From Bedellia somnulentella (lineage: Eukaryota > Arthropoda > Insecta > Lepidoptera > Bedelliidae): a stretch of DNA of 64,000 nt. The notes beneath the pieces are model-generated. The model had not been told where the DNA came from and did not search any database. It saw only the letters and a list, made by a program, of their open reading frames with translations. The position numbers and the translations under genes are program-made. Positions 32,892-43,272 of this stretch are shown here, piece by piece; within the stretch, counting starts at the first letter, position 1; the number at the start of each line of letters is the position of its first letter. Location of the stretch: contig OY755170.1 of assembly GCA_963576735.1 (NCBI GenBank), positions 10,152,567-10,216,566 on the forward strand. The letters are read 5' to 3'.

Positions 32892-34798
32892 ACGAGGTAC
32901 GTTATGCCGGTCGTCTATCTCAGTTTTTAAACCAATGGTCACGTTTAACTAACGATAGGACTATCCTCTCCTGGATTGCTGGCTATAAGCTTCAGTTTTC
33001 CAAACCAGCTGTTCAGTATAACTTACCCGCCGCGCCTATATTGACAGAATCTGACAAAAAAGAATTTAATGAAATTATCAATAATCTTGTTTATATTGGT
33101 GCCGTTATAGAATGTAATCCGTGTAATAATCAATTCATATCCAGCGTTTTCTTAGTGCCTAAACCGAATGGCAAAAAACGATTTATTCTTAATTTAAAGA
33201 ATTTAAACAGGTTTATTAAAACAGATCATTTTAAATTAGAGGATTTACGCACTGCAATTAAACTGATGACAAAAAATTGTTTTATGGCTACGTGTGACCT
33301 AAAGGATGCCTATTTTTTATTAAAGATCCATCCGGAGTCTAGGAAGTACCTAAGATTCCAATTTAACGGTAAAACTTATGAATTTATGGTTTTGCCATTC
33401 GGTTTAAACACTGCACCCTACGTTTACACGAAATTAATGAAACCAGTCGTCAGACTGCTTAGGTTGGCCGGATATATATCCACAATTTATTTAGATGACT
33501 TATATTTACAGGGATGCTCGTACGCCGATTGTTTAGACAATATAAGAATTACTATAAAACTCTTAACCGCTCTGGGCTTTATCATTAATTATAATAAAAG
33601 TAACCTACAACCTTCAACTACATGTAAATTTTTAGGATTCATTTTAGATTCAAAAAAATTCATTATAATCTTACCTCAAAATAAAAGAGACCGCATCATC
33701 ACAGAAATTAATAAATTTCTAAAATTGAACCGCTGTAAGATTCAAGAATTTGCTAAATTAGTTGGACTACTAGTATCGGCTTGCCCAGCCATTGAGTATG
33801 GCTGGCTTTATACTAAAGAGATGGAGCGATGTAAGTACTTAAAATTGAAAGGTCACGATGACTACAATCGGTATATGACCATCCCTGATTATTTACATAA
33901 TGATTTAATATGGTGGTTACGAGCGCTAAAAACCGCTGAAAACCGAATTAAGGATGATACCTACTCAGTGGAGATCTTCTCTGACGCCTCAACTACTGGG
34001 TGGGGTGCAGCGTGTGGCTCACAGTCCGCGAGTGGTCGTTGGTCACCGTTAGAACAAAAGCACCACATAAACTATCTTGAAATTTTGGCAGCATTCTTTG
34101 CTTTAAAGATTTTTGCACGAGACTTACTCAACTGTCAAATACTTTTGCGTGTAGACAACTCAACGGCAATTAGCTACATTAACCGGATGGGTGGAATACA
34201 ATTTCCACACCTTACTAAGATCACAAAAGATATATGGCAGTGGTGCGAGTCTCGCAAGATATTCGTTTATGCGTATTATATAAAATCATCAGAAAACATA
34301 GTTGCAGATAGGGAGTCGAGACGCATACATCCAGACGTGGAGTGGTCACTATCAGACTGTATGTTCAGTCGTCTTGCCCAAAAATTCGGTGACCCATCAA
34401 TAGACTTGTTCGCTAGTCGGATAAACCGGAAATGCTTAAAATATGTCGCTTGGCATAGAGATCCGGAAGCATTCACAATTAATGCTTTCACTTTTAGTTG
34501 GTCGAATGATTACTTTTATGCATTTCCGCCTTTTCCAGTTATTTTAAAGATGTTAAGGAAGATTGTAAACGACAAGGCCAGGGGTATTGTTGTTGTACCC
34601 CTATGGCCAACACAGCCTTGGTACCCCTTATTTAAAAATCTCCTTGTGTCAGAAATGATTACATTTAAAGCAATCAACAGCGTAGAATTTCTTCATTCCA
34701 GCAATCAAAACATCCAGAACAATCTTATCCTGGCTGCAGGGATTTTATCGGGAGAGCGTTATTACGGAGAAATATCCCTGAATCAACAAAAAGAATAA
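32678..34798 (+). CDS. DIRS Pol: reverse transcriptase, RNase H, methyltransferase-like
   Basis: Open in the -1 frame relative to gag from 32678 (after TAA 32675-32677) to TAA 34796-34798, about 706 codons. No ATG opens it before the RT core, so it is probably made by frameshift at 32714-32720. RT: FLVPKPNGKKRFILNLKNLN, CDLKDAYF, LPFGLNTAP and the catalytic YLDD at 33488-33499. RNase H: EIFSDASTTGWGAACG, NYLEILAAFFAL, RVDNSTAISYINR. Then the DIRS methyltransferase-like block DLFASRINRKCLKYVAWHRD and YAFPPF. No stops or frameshifts inside. The end overlaps the recombinase start by one base (TAATG). Confidence 0.88.
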   Translation, partial: EIYSAAAFHFAWFKLAGSRSGSQAARATEEPLPIPACGAEDDGAAACASAADARRLIEDISLSAASSPPQLDEVRYAGRLSQFLNQWSRLTNDRTILSWIAGYKLQFSKPAVQYNLPAAPILTESDKKEFNEIINNLVYIGAVIECNPCNNQFISSVFLVPKPNGKKRFILNLKNLNRFIKTDHFKLEDLRTAIKLMTKNCFMATCDLKDAYFLLKIHPESRKYLRFQFNGKTYEFMVLPFGLNTAPYVYTKLMKPVVRLLRLAGYISTIYLDDLYLQGCSYADCLDNIRITIKLLTALGFIINYNKSNLQPSTTCKFLGFILDSKKFIIILPQNKRDRIITEINKFLKLNRCKIQEFAKLVGLLVSACPAIEYGWLYTKEMERCKYLKLKGHDDYNRYMTIPDYLHNDLIWWLRALKTAENRIKDDTYSVEIFSDASTTGWGAACGSQSASGRWSPLEQKHHINYLEILAAFFALKIFARDLLNCQILLRVDNSTAISYINRMGGIQFPHLTKITKDIWQWCESRKIFVYAYYIKSSENIVADRESRRIHPDVEWSLSDCMFSRLAQKFGDPSIDLFASRINRKCLKYVAWHRDPEAFTINAFTFSWSNDYFYAFPPFPVILKMLRKIVNDKARGIVVVPLWPTQPWYPLFKNLLVSEMITFKAINSVEFLHSSNQNIQNNLILAAGILSGERYYGEISLNQQKE
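32714..32720 (+). promoter_or_regulatory. Candidate -1 frameshift slippery site T TTA AAC
   Basis: In the gag frame the codons are TTA (32715) and AAC (32718), so the heptamer is in the exact phase needed for -1 slippage into pol. A GC-rich stretch follows at 32721-32860, which could fold; I did not compute a structure. Confidence 0.6.
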
Positions 34799-35610
34799 TG
34801 ATTGCGTCATTAGCCGATAGCTCCATAAAACAGTACAATGTTTGTTATAAAAAATGGTTTAAATTTTGTGTGCAAAATTCCATACATTGTTATGAGGCTA
34901 CAATCACTGATGTATTGAAATTTTTAACTTATAACTTTGAATGTGGTAGTCAATTTGGGAGCCTTAATACTTTCAGAGCAGCCCTGTCTTTAATTCTAGG
35001 ACCTAGTGTTTCAAAAGATGAGAGTCTGACAAGATTTTTTAAAGGGGTGTATCGCCTTCGACCACCCATGCCTAAATATGGTATGACTTGGGATACTTCA
35101 TGTGTACTGTCTTATTTATCTGCACAGTATCCAAACGAAAGCCTAGGTCTTGATATGCTCACTAAAAAATGTGTCACTCTGCTAGCTCTCGTTACAGCTC
35201 ATCGGGTCCAAACACTTTCGAAAATATTAATTAAAAACCTTCAAATTAGAGATAACGAAATAATTATTAAAATTCCTGATCTGATTAAAACTTCAAAACA
35301 TGGTGCAATTCAACCTGTTTTAGTCCTACCTTACTTCTTACAAAAGAAGGAAGTATGTCCAGCCCAAACAATAACTGATTATATAAGAAAAACATCTCAC
35401 TTGAGGATAGATGAATATTTATTTATAGGTTGTAAAAAACCGCACAAGCCGGTAACTGCACAAACTCTATGCCGTTGGATAAAAAGTACCTTACAGGCGA
35501 GCGGAATTGACGTATCCATATTTTCATCACATTCCGTTAGGCATGCGTCTACGTCAAAAGCGCATCACTTGGGCGTAAATATTGACCAAATCAGAAGGAC
35601 GGCAGGCTGA
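34798..35610 (+). pseudogene. DIRS tyrosine recombinase, stopped before the catalytic Tyr
   Basis: ATG overlaps the pol stop. 270 codons, then TGA at 35608-35610. The catalytic Arg lies in TAHRVQ (R136) and the HxxR pair in SSHSVRH (H245, R248). The frame continues after the TGA for 33 codons to TAA 35710-35712, and those include FFKYYNR where the nucleophilic Tyr is expected (codon 281 or 282). Relatives usually have a Trp at the stop position (AGW), so one base change TGG to TGA explains the break. As it stands the product lacks the nucleophile unless the stop is read through. Confidence 0.85.
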
Positions 35611-35860
35611 AGCGAAAGCTCTGACACCTTTTTCAAATATTACAACCGAAATATAGACAGGCAGGACCCGACAGCCTTAGCGAGAGCTATCATTAATGAT
35701 GATACAAATTAATACATTCGTATAATTATAATTAAATCATTGTAATGATTATTTTTTCATTGTTTATTAATAAGTTCATGTAGTATGTACTTCTATTATA
35801 TATATGTCTACAGTGTAATTGCATATTATGTGTCATGCAAATTCAAAACAATTACTTTGC

Positions 35861-35866
35861 AATAAA
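35861..35866 (+). terminator. Candidate DIRS polyadenylation signal
   Basis: AATAAA about 150 nt after the end of the extended recombinase frame and before the internal complementary region. Confidence 0.35.
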
Positions 35867-35922
35867 AGTTGATTTCATAATAACAGAAGTTTGATATTTT
35901 TAGATCTGTAGCTCTCAACATC

Positions 35923-36072
35923 TACATGTGTATATATAATAACGAATTTAATTTTCAGCTTACTAATCTTGAGAACGAAGCCCACGTATAACTTATGATT
36001 AAACGAACTTACCTGTACGTGAAGTTCTATCATAGTTATACGTGGGCTTCGTGCGAAGAGATTAGTAAGTCC
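35923..36072. repeat. DIRS internal complementary region
   Basis: Bases 35923-35992 are the reverse complement of the left element end (through CCCACGTATAAC); 35991-36072 are the reverse complement of the right end and its extension (TTATGATTAAACGAAC onward). The two halves meet at the GTT/AAC shared by both element ends. This is the DIRS hallmark used to join the ends of the cDNA into a circle. Confidence 0.85.
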
Positions 36073-36128
36073 CTCCCGCCCATCCCCGATCTAAAAATAT
36101 CACAGTTATGAATACTTACTCTAAACTA

Positions 36129-36358
36129 AATGATAGACCGGAATTGACGCGGGCCAATGAGAGCTAAGCTGTCAAACAAGATGACTTTTTTAACGTCAAA
36201 AACAAATAAAGAAAAATTATACAGGAAACGGAAATGGTCGACTATAATTCTCAAATAAAGTGCATAGTGGTGAATCCTGGGTGAAACTACATGTGTATAT
36301 ATAATAACGAATTTAATTTTCAGCTTACTAATCTCTTCGCACGAAGCCCACGTATAAC
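36129..36358 (-). repeat. DIRS right inverted terminal repeat
   Basis: AATGATAGACCGGAATTGAC to CCCACGTATAAC. A right-end extension of about 45 bp (36359-36403) follows, which the internal complementary region also matches. Confidence 0.9.
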
Positions 36359-36403
36359 TATGATAGAACTTCACGTACAGGTAAGTTCGTTTAATCATAA
36401 GTT

Positions 36404-36978
36404 AATTTTAAATAACTTCTGATTAACTTTATTTAAAATTTGAATTCATTCGATATAACGGTTTAAATAACCGACGAGTACTAAGCAACCATAAAGGTAC
36501 AGGAAATACGCAGTTGCTCTTCGGTCACAGATTGCAGAGTAGGTAGAAATTATGAAAAAAAAATGAAAAAATAATTATTTGTACCGCCAAAGGTCGATCA
36601 CCTTTTTCTTTTACAATGACAATACAATTTTAATCTATATAATTTATTCTTTATAATAAAGACGAATTAGTTTATCTGTGGGCCCACGCTAGGTAAATCC
36701 TGTGTTGTGGGAGCCGTTTTAAAGTAAACAATAAAATCGTGGCAGCTTATAACTGTAATAAAGTATTTAAATGGAATTATGTATGTGCATATTATATATA
36801 TATTATAAATATAAGATTATATAAAACTATTATATAAGTAATATTATTTGATATAAATAGGGATAAAGGAGAATTATGTAATAATAAATATGTAATTTAT
36901 AATGAATACAATAAAATACTAACAAATATAAGAATTATTAACATCTTAAGTAAAAATCTCTGATGTAAAAATTATAAT
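36404..36978 (-). other. Probable LINE 3' UTR and AT-rich DNA
   Basis: AT-rich with several AATAAA-like strings. The part next to 36979 (to about 36650, with a GTGGGCCCACG string) is probably the 3' UTR of the minus-strand LINE; the rest is unassigned. Confidence 0.4.
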
Positions 36979-37416
36979 TTAAATAAATATAGCTTCGGTT
37001 TCTTTATATGTGAGCTTCTCCAAAACTTCCGTAAGAGATTTTTTAACTTCCTTATCGCCTCTATTTTTAAGATTAATAAATTTAGTTATTTTGTTATAAA
37101 TATGGCTCTCCATAAATAAAGCTTGTCTCCGAGCAAAAGACGTTTTAACTAACGTCAAGGGAATGTTGTAGACACGTTTTTTCAGTATATTGTCATAGTT
37201 GTGAGAGTGGCGTATCTTTTTATGTACTGATGTAATGATCGTGAATATGTATAATTGACGAACTGACAGCAACCTCCATTCCTGATATAAATTAAAAGTT
37301 CTAAATCGTCTTTTCACTTTCAGCATGACTTTTAAAAGTGTTTTTGTGCCCTTTTTCACCTCTATTAATTTAGTTTTAGCCGCTCCACCCTAAATTTTTA
37401 TGCCATATGTTATGAC

Positions 37417-38234
37417 CATAGATCGGATAATCGGATGCATATTTACCTAAAGTTGACCGGCGGCTTTGTATGGAAAGCACTTCTTTATCGTAAAGATTTC
37501 GGGATTTCAGAATTGATGCATTTAATGTTCGGAATATAGAATTAAATGTATTTTCATTACGTTTGTAGTGTTTTCTATTACAATATATTATTTGTATGTA
37601 CATTACTTGTATGGAAAAAAACCCAATGTTTCGGGATAAATATCGTTTTGGTTATAAATATAATTGAATGCACACTCAAATAAAGGTTTTTAAATGAGGA
37701 GCCGTAATTATTTGCGTTGAGAACAATATTTGAATAACATTGTAAATCTTGTTGTGCACTCAGCTGCACATTTACTAACGTTAAGATTTTAACTATTATG
37801 GAATATATCGAAAAATAAATGGAGATCAATTTCAGTTTTGAATTTACAATTCTCGTTATGTTCAAAAAAGCTTTATAAATGTGAATGTGCGAGTGAGACG
37901 GATAGGTAACTTTGGCTGCTTGTGCGAGTGAGACGGCATTCTCAAAACCGGTTTGTGTGCAGGTAGGTGCAAGAAACCCCGGTAATTCATGTCTTTTGTT
38001 ATCTTATCTATCTATTAGTTACTTGAAAATATTCGTCGCTTTGCTTGCCATGCGTACGGGTGTGTTTTGTGTTCCTTTGCAATTTTCTAACTATTTGGTA
38101 TTCAACAACGGATTCTGATTTGCATCGTGATTTGGTTTTGGAGTTTGGTTTGGTCTGAAAAAAGAAGCCGTCTCCATATTTTCTTAGCCAAAAAATAAGT
38201 TTAGGTAAATATGCATCCGATTATCCGATCTATG
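37417..38234. mobile_element. 818-bp TIR element with 8-bp target duplication
   Basis: Ends are a perfect 35-bp inverted repeat (37417-37451 and 38200-38234) beginning CATAGATCGGATAATCGG. GTTATGAC flanks it at 37409-37416 and 38235-38242. 8-bp duplications occur with hAT and P superfamilies; the CA...TG ends and TIR length fit P better, but that is inference. No transposase frame is visible inside, so it is non-autonomous. Confidence 0.85.
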
Positions 38235-38945
38235 GTTATGACTGATTGGCAGATTGTCATGTAAATAATTCTAAGAAGTTGAAGGTCTGTGCTGTTTCTC
38301 AAAGATTTCATTACGGTTATCATTTTTAAGTATCCTGCTTGAGAGCATTTGTATATGCTTTTCATATGATAATCTCTCGTCTATTTCAAAACCGAGATAC
38401 TTTATATTGGTAGTTCTTTCTATACCAGGACAGTCACAATTATTGAAAAATTCATGGTTTTCACTGCAGTGATAAATCTTAATAATAGGAGTTTGTTTGG
38501 GAGCTGACGGTTTGGTTTTATAAAATGCGACATATTTAGTTTTATTAACGTTGAGCGTTAATAGATTGTTATTCTACCACTGTCCTAGTTTACTGCAACA
38601 TAATTTGGCACTTTGGAAAACGTTTTTCCATGCTTTATCTTTGATTATAATTACCGTATCATCAGCATAACATATACCTTTGCTATTTCCTAGATTGTTC
38701 AAAATGTCATTTACATATATAATAAATAAAGTTGGTCCTAAAACGCTTCCTTGTGGAATGCCGAAGTCGACACTTTCCAATGTACTCATAGATTCTGAAA
38801 TTTTAAGACATTGTTTTCTACTAGAAAGATATGATTTAAACCAGTCAAGTACCTCACCCCTGATCTCATAATACTCTATTTTTTTAATGATATACATTCT
38901 GTGTACTAAGTATCGGGAATTTGTCAATAAAACAAAAAATACAAA

Positions 38946-40215
38946 TTATTCATCTAAATTTATTTTATCGCCTTCAAAGTAGGCCCCATCGCTTGCAGTA
39001 CAACATCTCCACCGCTTCACCCAGTCTTCCATACATTTTTCATAGGCTATTTGCGGTATGGCCTTTAGCTCATTCAGCGAATTTTCTTTTATGGCTTCTA
39101 TCGACTCAAAACGTTTTCCTCGAAGTGTTAATTTTAACTTGAGAAATAAAAAAAGTCAGACGGAGCCATATCAGGTGAATACGGTGCTCGGTCGAGAACT
39201 TTTGTTGAATTTTTCGCTAAAAACTCTTTCACTATAATGGCTGTGTGTGATGGTGCAATATCATGGTGCAGCATCCATGAGTTGTGTTGCCACAAAACTG
39301 GACGTTTTCGGCGGATACTCTCACGCAAACGCTTCATGACGCCTAAATAATATTCTTTATTCACTGTTTCTCCCTCTGGAAGGAATTCGGAGTGAACCAC
39401 ACCACGGTAGTAAAAAAAAACTGTCAGCATCACCTTGATTTTGGAGCGACTTTGCCGCGGTTTTTTGGGTTTCGGCTCGTTTTCGAGACGCCATTCTGAA
39501 GACTGTTGGATTGTTTGCATGTCGTACTCATAAACCCATGTCTCGTCGCCAGTTATTATACATTTCATAAAGGTTGGATCCGTAGAAGCTCGGGAAACCA
39601 TGTCTTCAGCGACATGCTTTCGCTGCGCTTTTTGAACAAAATTGAGCTCTTTTGGAACTAGTCGAGCGGCGACGCGTTTCATGCCTAAAATGTCAATGAG
39701 AATGTTGTGGACAGACTTAAAAGATATGTTCACCTCACAAACCAACTCTCTCAGACTCATACGTCGATTTTCGAGCACTAGCTTCTTCATTCTGTCGATG
39801 TTTTCTTTGGTCGTAGCGGTTGAAGGTCTACCAGAACGAGGCAAGTCTTCTACTACTTCTCGGCCTTCTTTAAAAGCCTTAGGCTGCCTGTCCATTTAAG
39901 CGGAGCGATGCGGCGGAGCGGAGAAACGGACAAATATTAGCCAATAGTATTGCACAAAAATTCCGCTCCGCTGCAGTGGACAGGGCACAGAGTGTCCTTT
40001 TTGTGCAATACTATTGGCTAATATTTGTCCGTTTTTCCGCTCCGCCGCATCGCTCCGCTTAAATGGACAGGCAGCCTAATACCATTCATAAGCCCTTGTT
40101 TTCGATATACACGATTCGCTGTAGGTATTTCGCAACATTTTTAGTTATTCACCACATGAAATATCATTCGAAACACAAAATTTAAGGCACACTCTTTGTT
40201 CAACAATATTTTCCA
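38946..40215 (-). pseudogene. mariner transposase pseudogene (DD34D)
   Basis: ATG at 40213-40215. Catalytic aspartates lie in IITGDETWVYEYD, HHDIAPSHTA and YSPDMAPSDFF. Four lesions are visible: a TAA about 24 codons from the start; a 201-bp MITE at 39879-40079; loss of one base in the A/T run at 39148-39154 just after the third Asp block, which shifts the frame; and the resulting early stop at 39134. The frame after the shift runs on to TAA at 38946-38948 with the normal C-terminal VKRWRCC and GAYFEGD motifs. The longest intact stretch is 39134-39895. Confidence 0.88.
39879..40079. mobile_element. 201-bp hairpin MITE inside the mariner
   Basis: Nearly a perfect palindrome: arms of about 82 bp (39879-39960 and 39998-40079) starting TTAGGCTGCCTGTCCATTTA differ at one base; a loop of about 37 nt contains a second, partial echo of the GCGGAGCGG motif. 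The exact target duplication is unclear (the element may begin with TTA or with GGC after a duplicated TA). Confidence 0.8.
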
Positions 40216-40625
40216 TTGTAAAAATCGCCGAGGACTCAAAACTATGACCAACAAACAATGTAGTTTAAAACAAATTAAATGACAGATCCCGCTCAAATTT
40301 TGCGCGCTAAATCAGTACAGTTCTACCAACATGCAGAAAAAAAATTTGAACGACCTCTTTTACGCGGGTCTTTTTATTGAAATATTCCCGATACTTTTTA
40401 CACAGAGTAGTCTTGATATAGTATCAAAGGCCTTGGCTAGGTCTAAAAATACACCGAGACAAGCTTCGTCATTGTCTGATGCCTTTGAAACTATATCTGT
40501 TAACTCATTTTCAGCATCAATAGTTGATTTGGCTATTCTAAAACCAAATTGAGAGGCGTTAAGTAAACATTCCTTTTCTAGGTAATTAGGTAGCCTTTTG
40601 TTTATAACTTTTTCCAATATTTTAT

Positions 40626-40985
40626 TAATTCAAATAAACATTTATTCAATATTCATTAACGCTACAAAACAAGGCGTAGGTACATGGCTCTAAAAACGGA
40701 ACTTAAAATATATTATCCGTCTATTATATTTCATCGGCTAAAAATATTCGACAGGTACTTAGATAACATAAGAAGATAGGACTTTATATTTGCTTGTTGT
40801 AGTAATAGGTATGTTCAAAATCAAATACATGTGATAAAATGTGCGTTGGTCTCTAATTATAGAGTTATCCAAAACTATTGCAAATAATATACTTATACAA
40901 CAAAATGGAACCGACTTCATTGGCATTTGACGGAAACCTATTTTTTTATACTAAATTTGATAAATCAATAGGGATGACCCTATAG
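40626..40985. other. Intergenic, no recognised feature
   Basis: AT-rich sequence between the LINE truncation point and a family A copy. Confidence 0.4.
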
Positions 40986-40989
40986 CCAT

Positions 40990-41233
40990 TTGTATATTTT
41001 GTATTATCCCTTGTATAAATCCCTTGAAAAGTTAGCCAGAGCTAGGGAATTGAAAAGTACTCAGCCACTTTCGGAAGTTGTGTGGGGAAAAGATGGTGAA
41101 ATAAAGGCTGTTTGTGATGGGTCTCCAACCGCATCGCCCAAAAATACCTTAAAACCCCAATACCGTTAGTCGCCTCTTACTTACAACCACCGAAAGAATT
41201 AGGGTAGTGCGTTTATAAGCCGACACTACACAG
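40990..41233 (-). repeat. Family A copy
   Basis: TATAAATCCCTTGAAAAG, TGATGGGTCTCCAACCGCAT, GCCGACACTACACAGC. The tail side is short. Confidence 0.75.
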
Positions 41234-41481
41234 CTAATATAACTAACTCGTAATAATATTTTTTGCTGCACTGAGTTTGATTTCATTCCAACCGTTGATT
41301 CTATTCCAATCTTATTGGTATCACAGAAATCTTGGTTTAAAGCACTTTTGAATCACACTAACTAATAAGTTTTCTTTGTAATCCTTGGCGGAATGAGAGT
41401 TTCAATTCCCGATTTCCACCTTAAGCGGTATCAAGTGGACTATTTTTGAAGTATATATACAGAGATCTATATTCTGCCGCG

Positions 41482-41735
41482 CCGTGTAGTGTCGGCTTAG
41501 AATAGCACTACCCCATTTCTACCCGTGGGTGATTGTAAGAGGCGACTAAGGGTATAGGGGCTTATTAAGTGATTTTTGGGCGATGTGGTTGGAGACCCGT
41601 CACCAAAAACATTTATTATTACCATCTTTTCCCCAATCAACTTCCAAAAGTGGCTAAGGAATTTTTCATTCCAAAGCTCTGGCTACCCCGTAAGGGATTT
41701 ATAGCCGTGAGTATATGTATGTATGTATGTATCTA
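41482..41735 (+). repeat. Family A copy, full length
   Basis: GCCGTGTAGTGTCGGCTTAG to GCCGTGAGTATATGTATGTA with four TATG units. Inverted relative to the copy 250 bp upstream. Confidence 0.8.
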
Positions 41736-41924
41736 TATTCTGAAAATGTTCCAGGTCCCTTTTTAAAGTAATATATGTAACTCAATGTACTCATGATTTA
41801 TCATCAAACACATTGATTTAATATTGTGTATATTTTTTTATGTAATCATTTAAAACGAAAAAAGTACATTGTAATGATATCATTATGTATATTGTGTAAT
41901 AAATATAGGAAATTCTCAACTCAA

Positions 41925-42250
41925 ACTTTCACGCCGTTACGTGCCCGACGGGGTTGCCCGAGGTTCTACAGTTCTGAACATCACGTTCTGCTTGGGCAGT
42001 GTACTGACGCGATGGGGGGCAGGCTTATCGCCGTTTTCTACGAATATACTGTCATATGAATAAGTACAATTTAGCCATGTGGGTTTCCTAGCGATGTTTT
42101 ACCTCACACCGTGAACAACCAAGATAAATTAACCAAACGTATGACTTTAGAAAAGACACATTAGTGTAGGCCCGACTCGAGGACTAAACCGATGATTCAC
42201 TGCATGATCAGCGTACGTTCTAACCTCTGAGGTAGCTGAGCTCTTGGTTG
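41925..42250 (-). repeat. SINE B, diverged
   Basis: Antisense body (TTCACGCCGTTACGTGCCC, GGGTTTCCTAGCGATGTTTT, GTAGGCCCGACTCGAGGAC) and a degenerate head ending GAGGTAGCTGAGCTC. Confidence 0.65.
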
Positions 42251-43187
42251 TATGCTTGGTTGCAATGTGAATGAGTAATTATTGATCTCCCAGCCCCGAC
42301 TGTACATGCGCAGTGAGGCTTTCAGATTACGGGCGAGCCGGGGGAACGAAGTGTATTATATTGCGCACACTTATTGATTTTTCGAAGAGAGGGAATGCAT
42401 AATGCTAATATGTTTTAACATCATGGATAGAAAATTCTACAAATACATAAAAAAATACATTGCACACGCTACAATACATAGAAAAACTAATGTATGACGT
42501 CGTTTGCAATTTCATACAATGTGACACTCGAGTTTTGATGACCGATTTTCCTTTAGTACGATATCTAGTGGACACTTTGTGAAGTAAACAGAAATGATAC
42601 AACTTTATAAGCAACGATGGAAACCCACTTCTTTTATCTCAGTTGCCAATAGATGTCGCATTGGCTTTGGCTAAAACCTTTTCGGTGATGCTCATTAAAG
42701 AGAAGATTTGATCCATACATTCTATTCTTTTTCCAAATTCTGCTTGCACATCCTAATTTTTTTATCCGTTTCAATCAACACTTTTTAAATCCAATCAGTT
42801 CGACAATACTGAATGGTCTGATTCCTTGGTTGTTTTTATCCTTTTTTTGTTGCTCATACTCTTTATATAAAGGCACAATCACGTTGAAAAACGAAGTACA
42901 ATTAAGAAGCCACCAACCCTTTACCAGCCCTTAGCATTTGGATTTTTATCCTATCATAATACTATTAGAATAAATTTTTTATTGCCCTTAATAACTTCTT
43001 GCGTACTAATTGGACTTTCTTAAAAATCTCTCATCATTAAAATCAACAACACGGCATTGACAAAGAAATGGATGCATCCTCATTTGAAAGAGTCTCTCAA
43101 ATAATCCTTCCATGATTATGGAATGCTATATACATCCGTCGTAAATTCACCCTGTTCATCTTTAACTACATTTACTTTCGTACAATA
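42251..43187. other. Intergenic, no recognised feature
   Basis: No domain-bearing frame. A GGGCGAGCCGGG string at 42329 recurs at 43834, with no further similarity obvious. Confidence 0.4.
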
Positions 43188-43272
43188 CTTACATATACTC
43201 ACGGCTATAAAACCCCAGAAGATGTAGGCAGAGCTTCGAAATGAGAAATTTCTCATCCACTTTTGGTGATGA
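43188..43272 (-). repeat. Family A fragment
   Basis: TACATATACTCACGGCTATA and TCATCCACTTTTGGTGATGA: tail-side third only. Confidence 0.6.

Larger units (their letters stand above)
31123..36403 (+). mobile_element. DIRS-type retrotransposon, almost complete (5.28 kb)
   Basis: Bounded by GTT at 31123 and GTT at 36401-36403, with 229/230-bp inverted terminal repeats, an internal complementary region, and gag, RT-RNase H-methyltransferase and tyrosine recombinase frames in DIRS order. DIRS elements insert by tyrosine recombination of a circular DNA and leave no target duplication; none is seen. The near identity of the two termini suggests a recent insertion. The only clear defect is a TGA in the recombinase. 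Confidence 0.9.
38895..40407 (-). mobile_element. mariner element inserted in the LINE
   Basis: TA occurs at 38893-38894 and 40408-40409, and removing one copy restores the LINE reading frame. The ends are imperfect inverted repeats around CTGTGTA--AAGTATCGGGAA. 1513 bp in total, about 1.31 kb without the nested MITE, the normal mariner length. Confidence 0.88.
36979..40625 (-). pseudogene. Broken non-LTR retrotransposon (LINE) ORF2, 5' truncated
   Basis: Reading on the minus strand, the coding parts are 40625-40410 (KVINKRLPNYLEK, QFGFRIAKST, FLDLAKAFDT), 38892-38243 (YYEIRGEVLDWFKSYLSSRK, GIPQGSVLGPTLF, the catalytic YADD, then NIKYLGFEIDERLSY) and 37408-36979 (TFNLYQEWRLLSVRQLYIF, SFARRQALF). 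A jockey/CR1-like type is suggested. The first gap is a mariner, the second an 818-bp TIR element; at each gap the LINE frame rejoins when one duplication is removed. It also has an in-frame TAG at 38574-38576. 5' truncated at about 40625 and dead. Confidence 0.85.

Noticed and set aside
38680..38871. Plus-strand frame opposite the LINE RT
   Set aside because: Antisense shadow of the RT sequence with the YADD and GIPQGSVLGP motifs.
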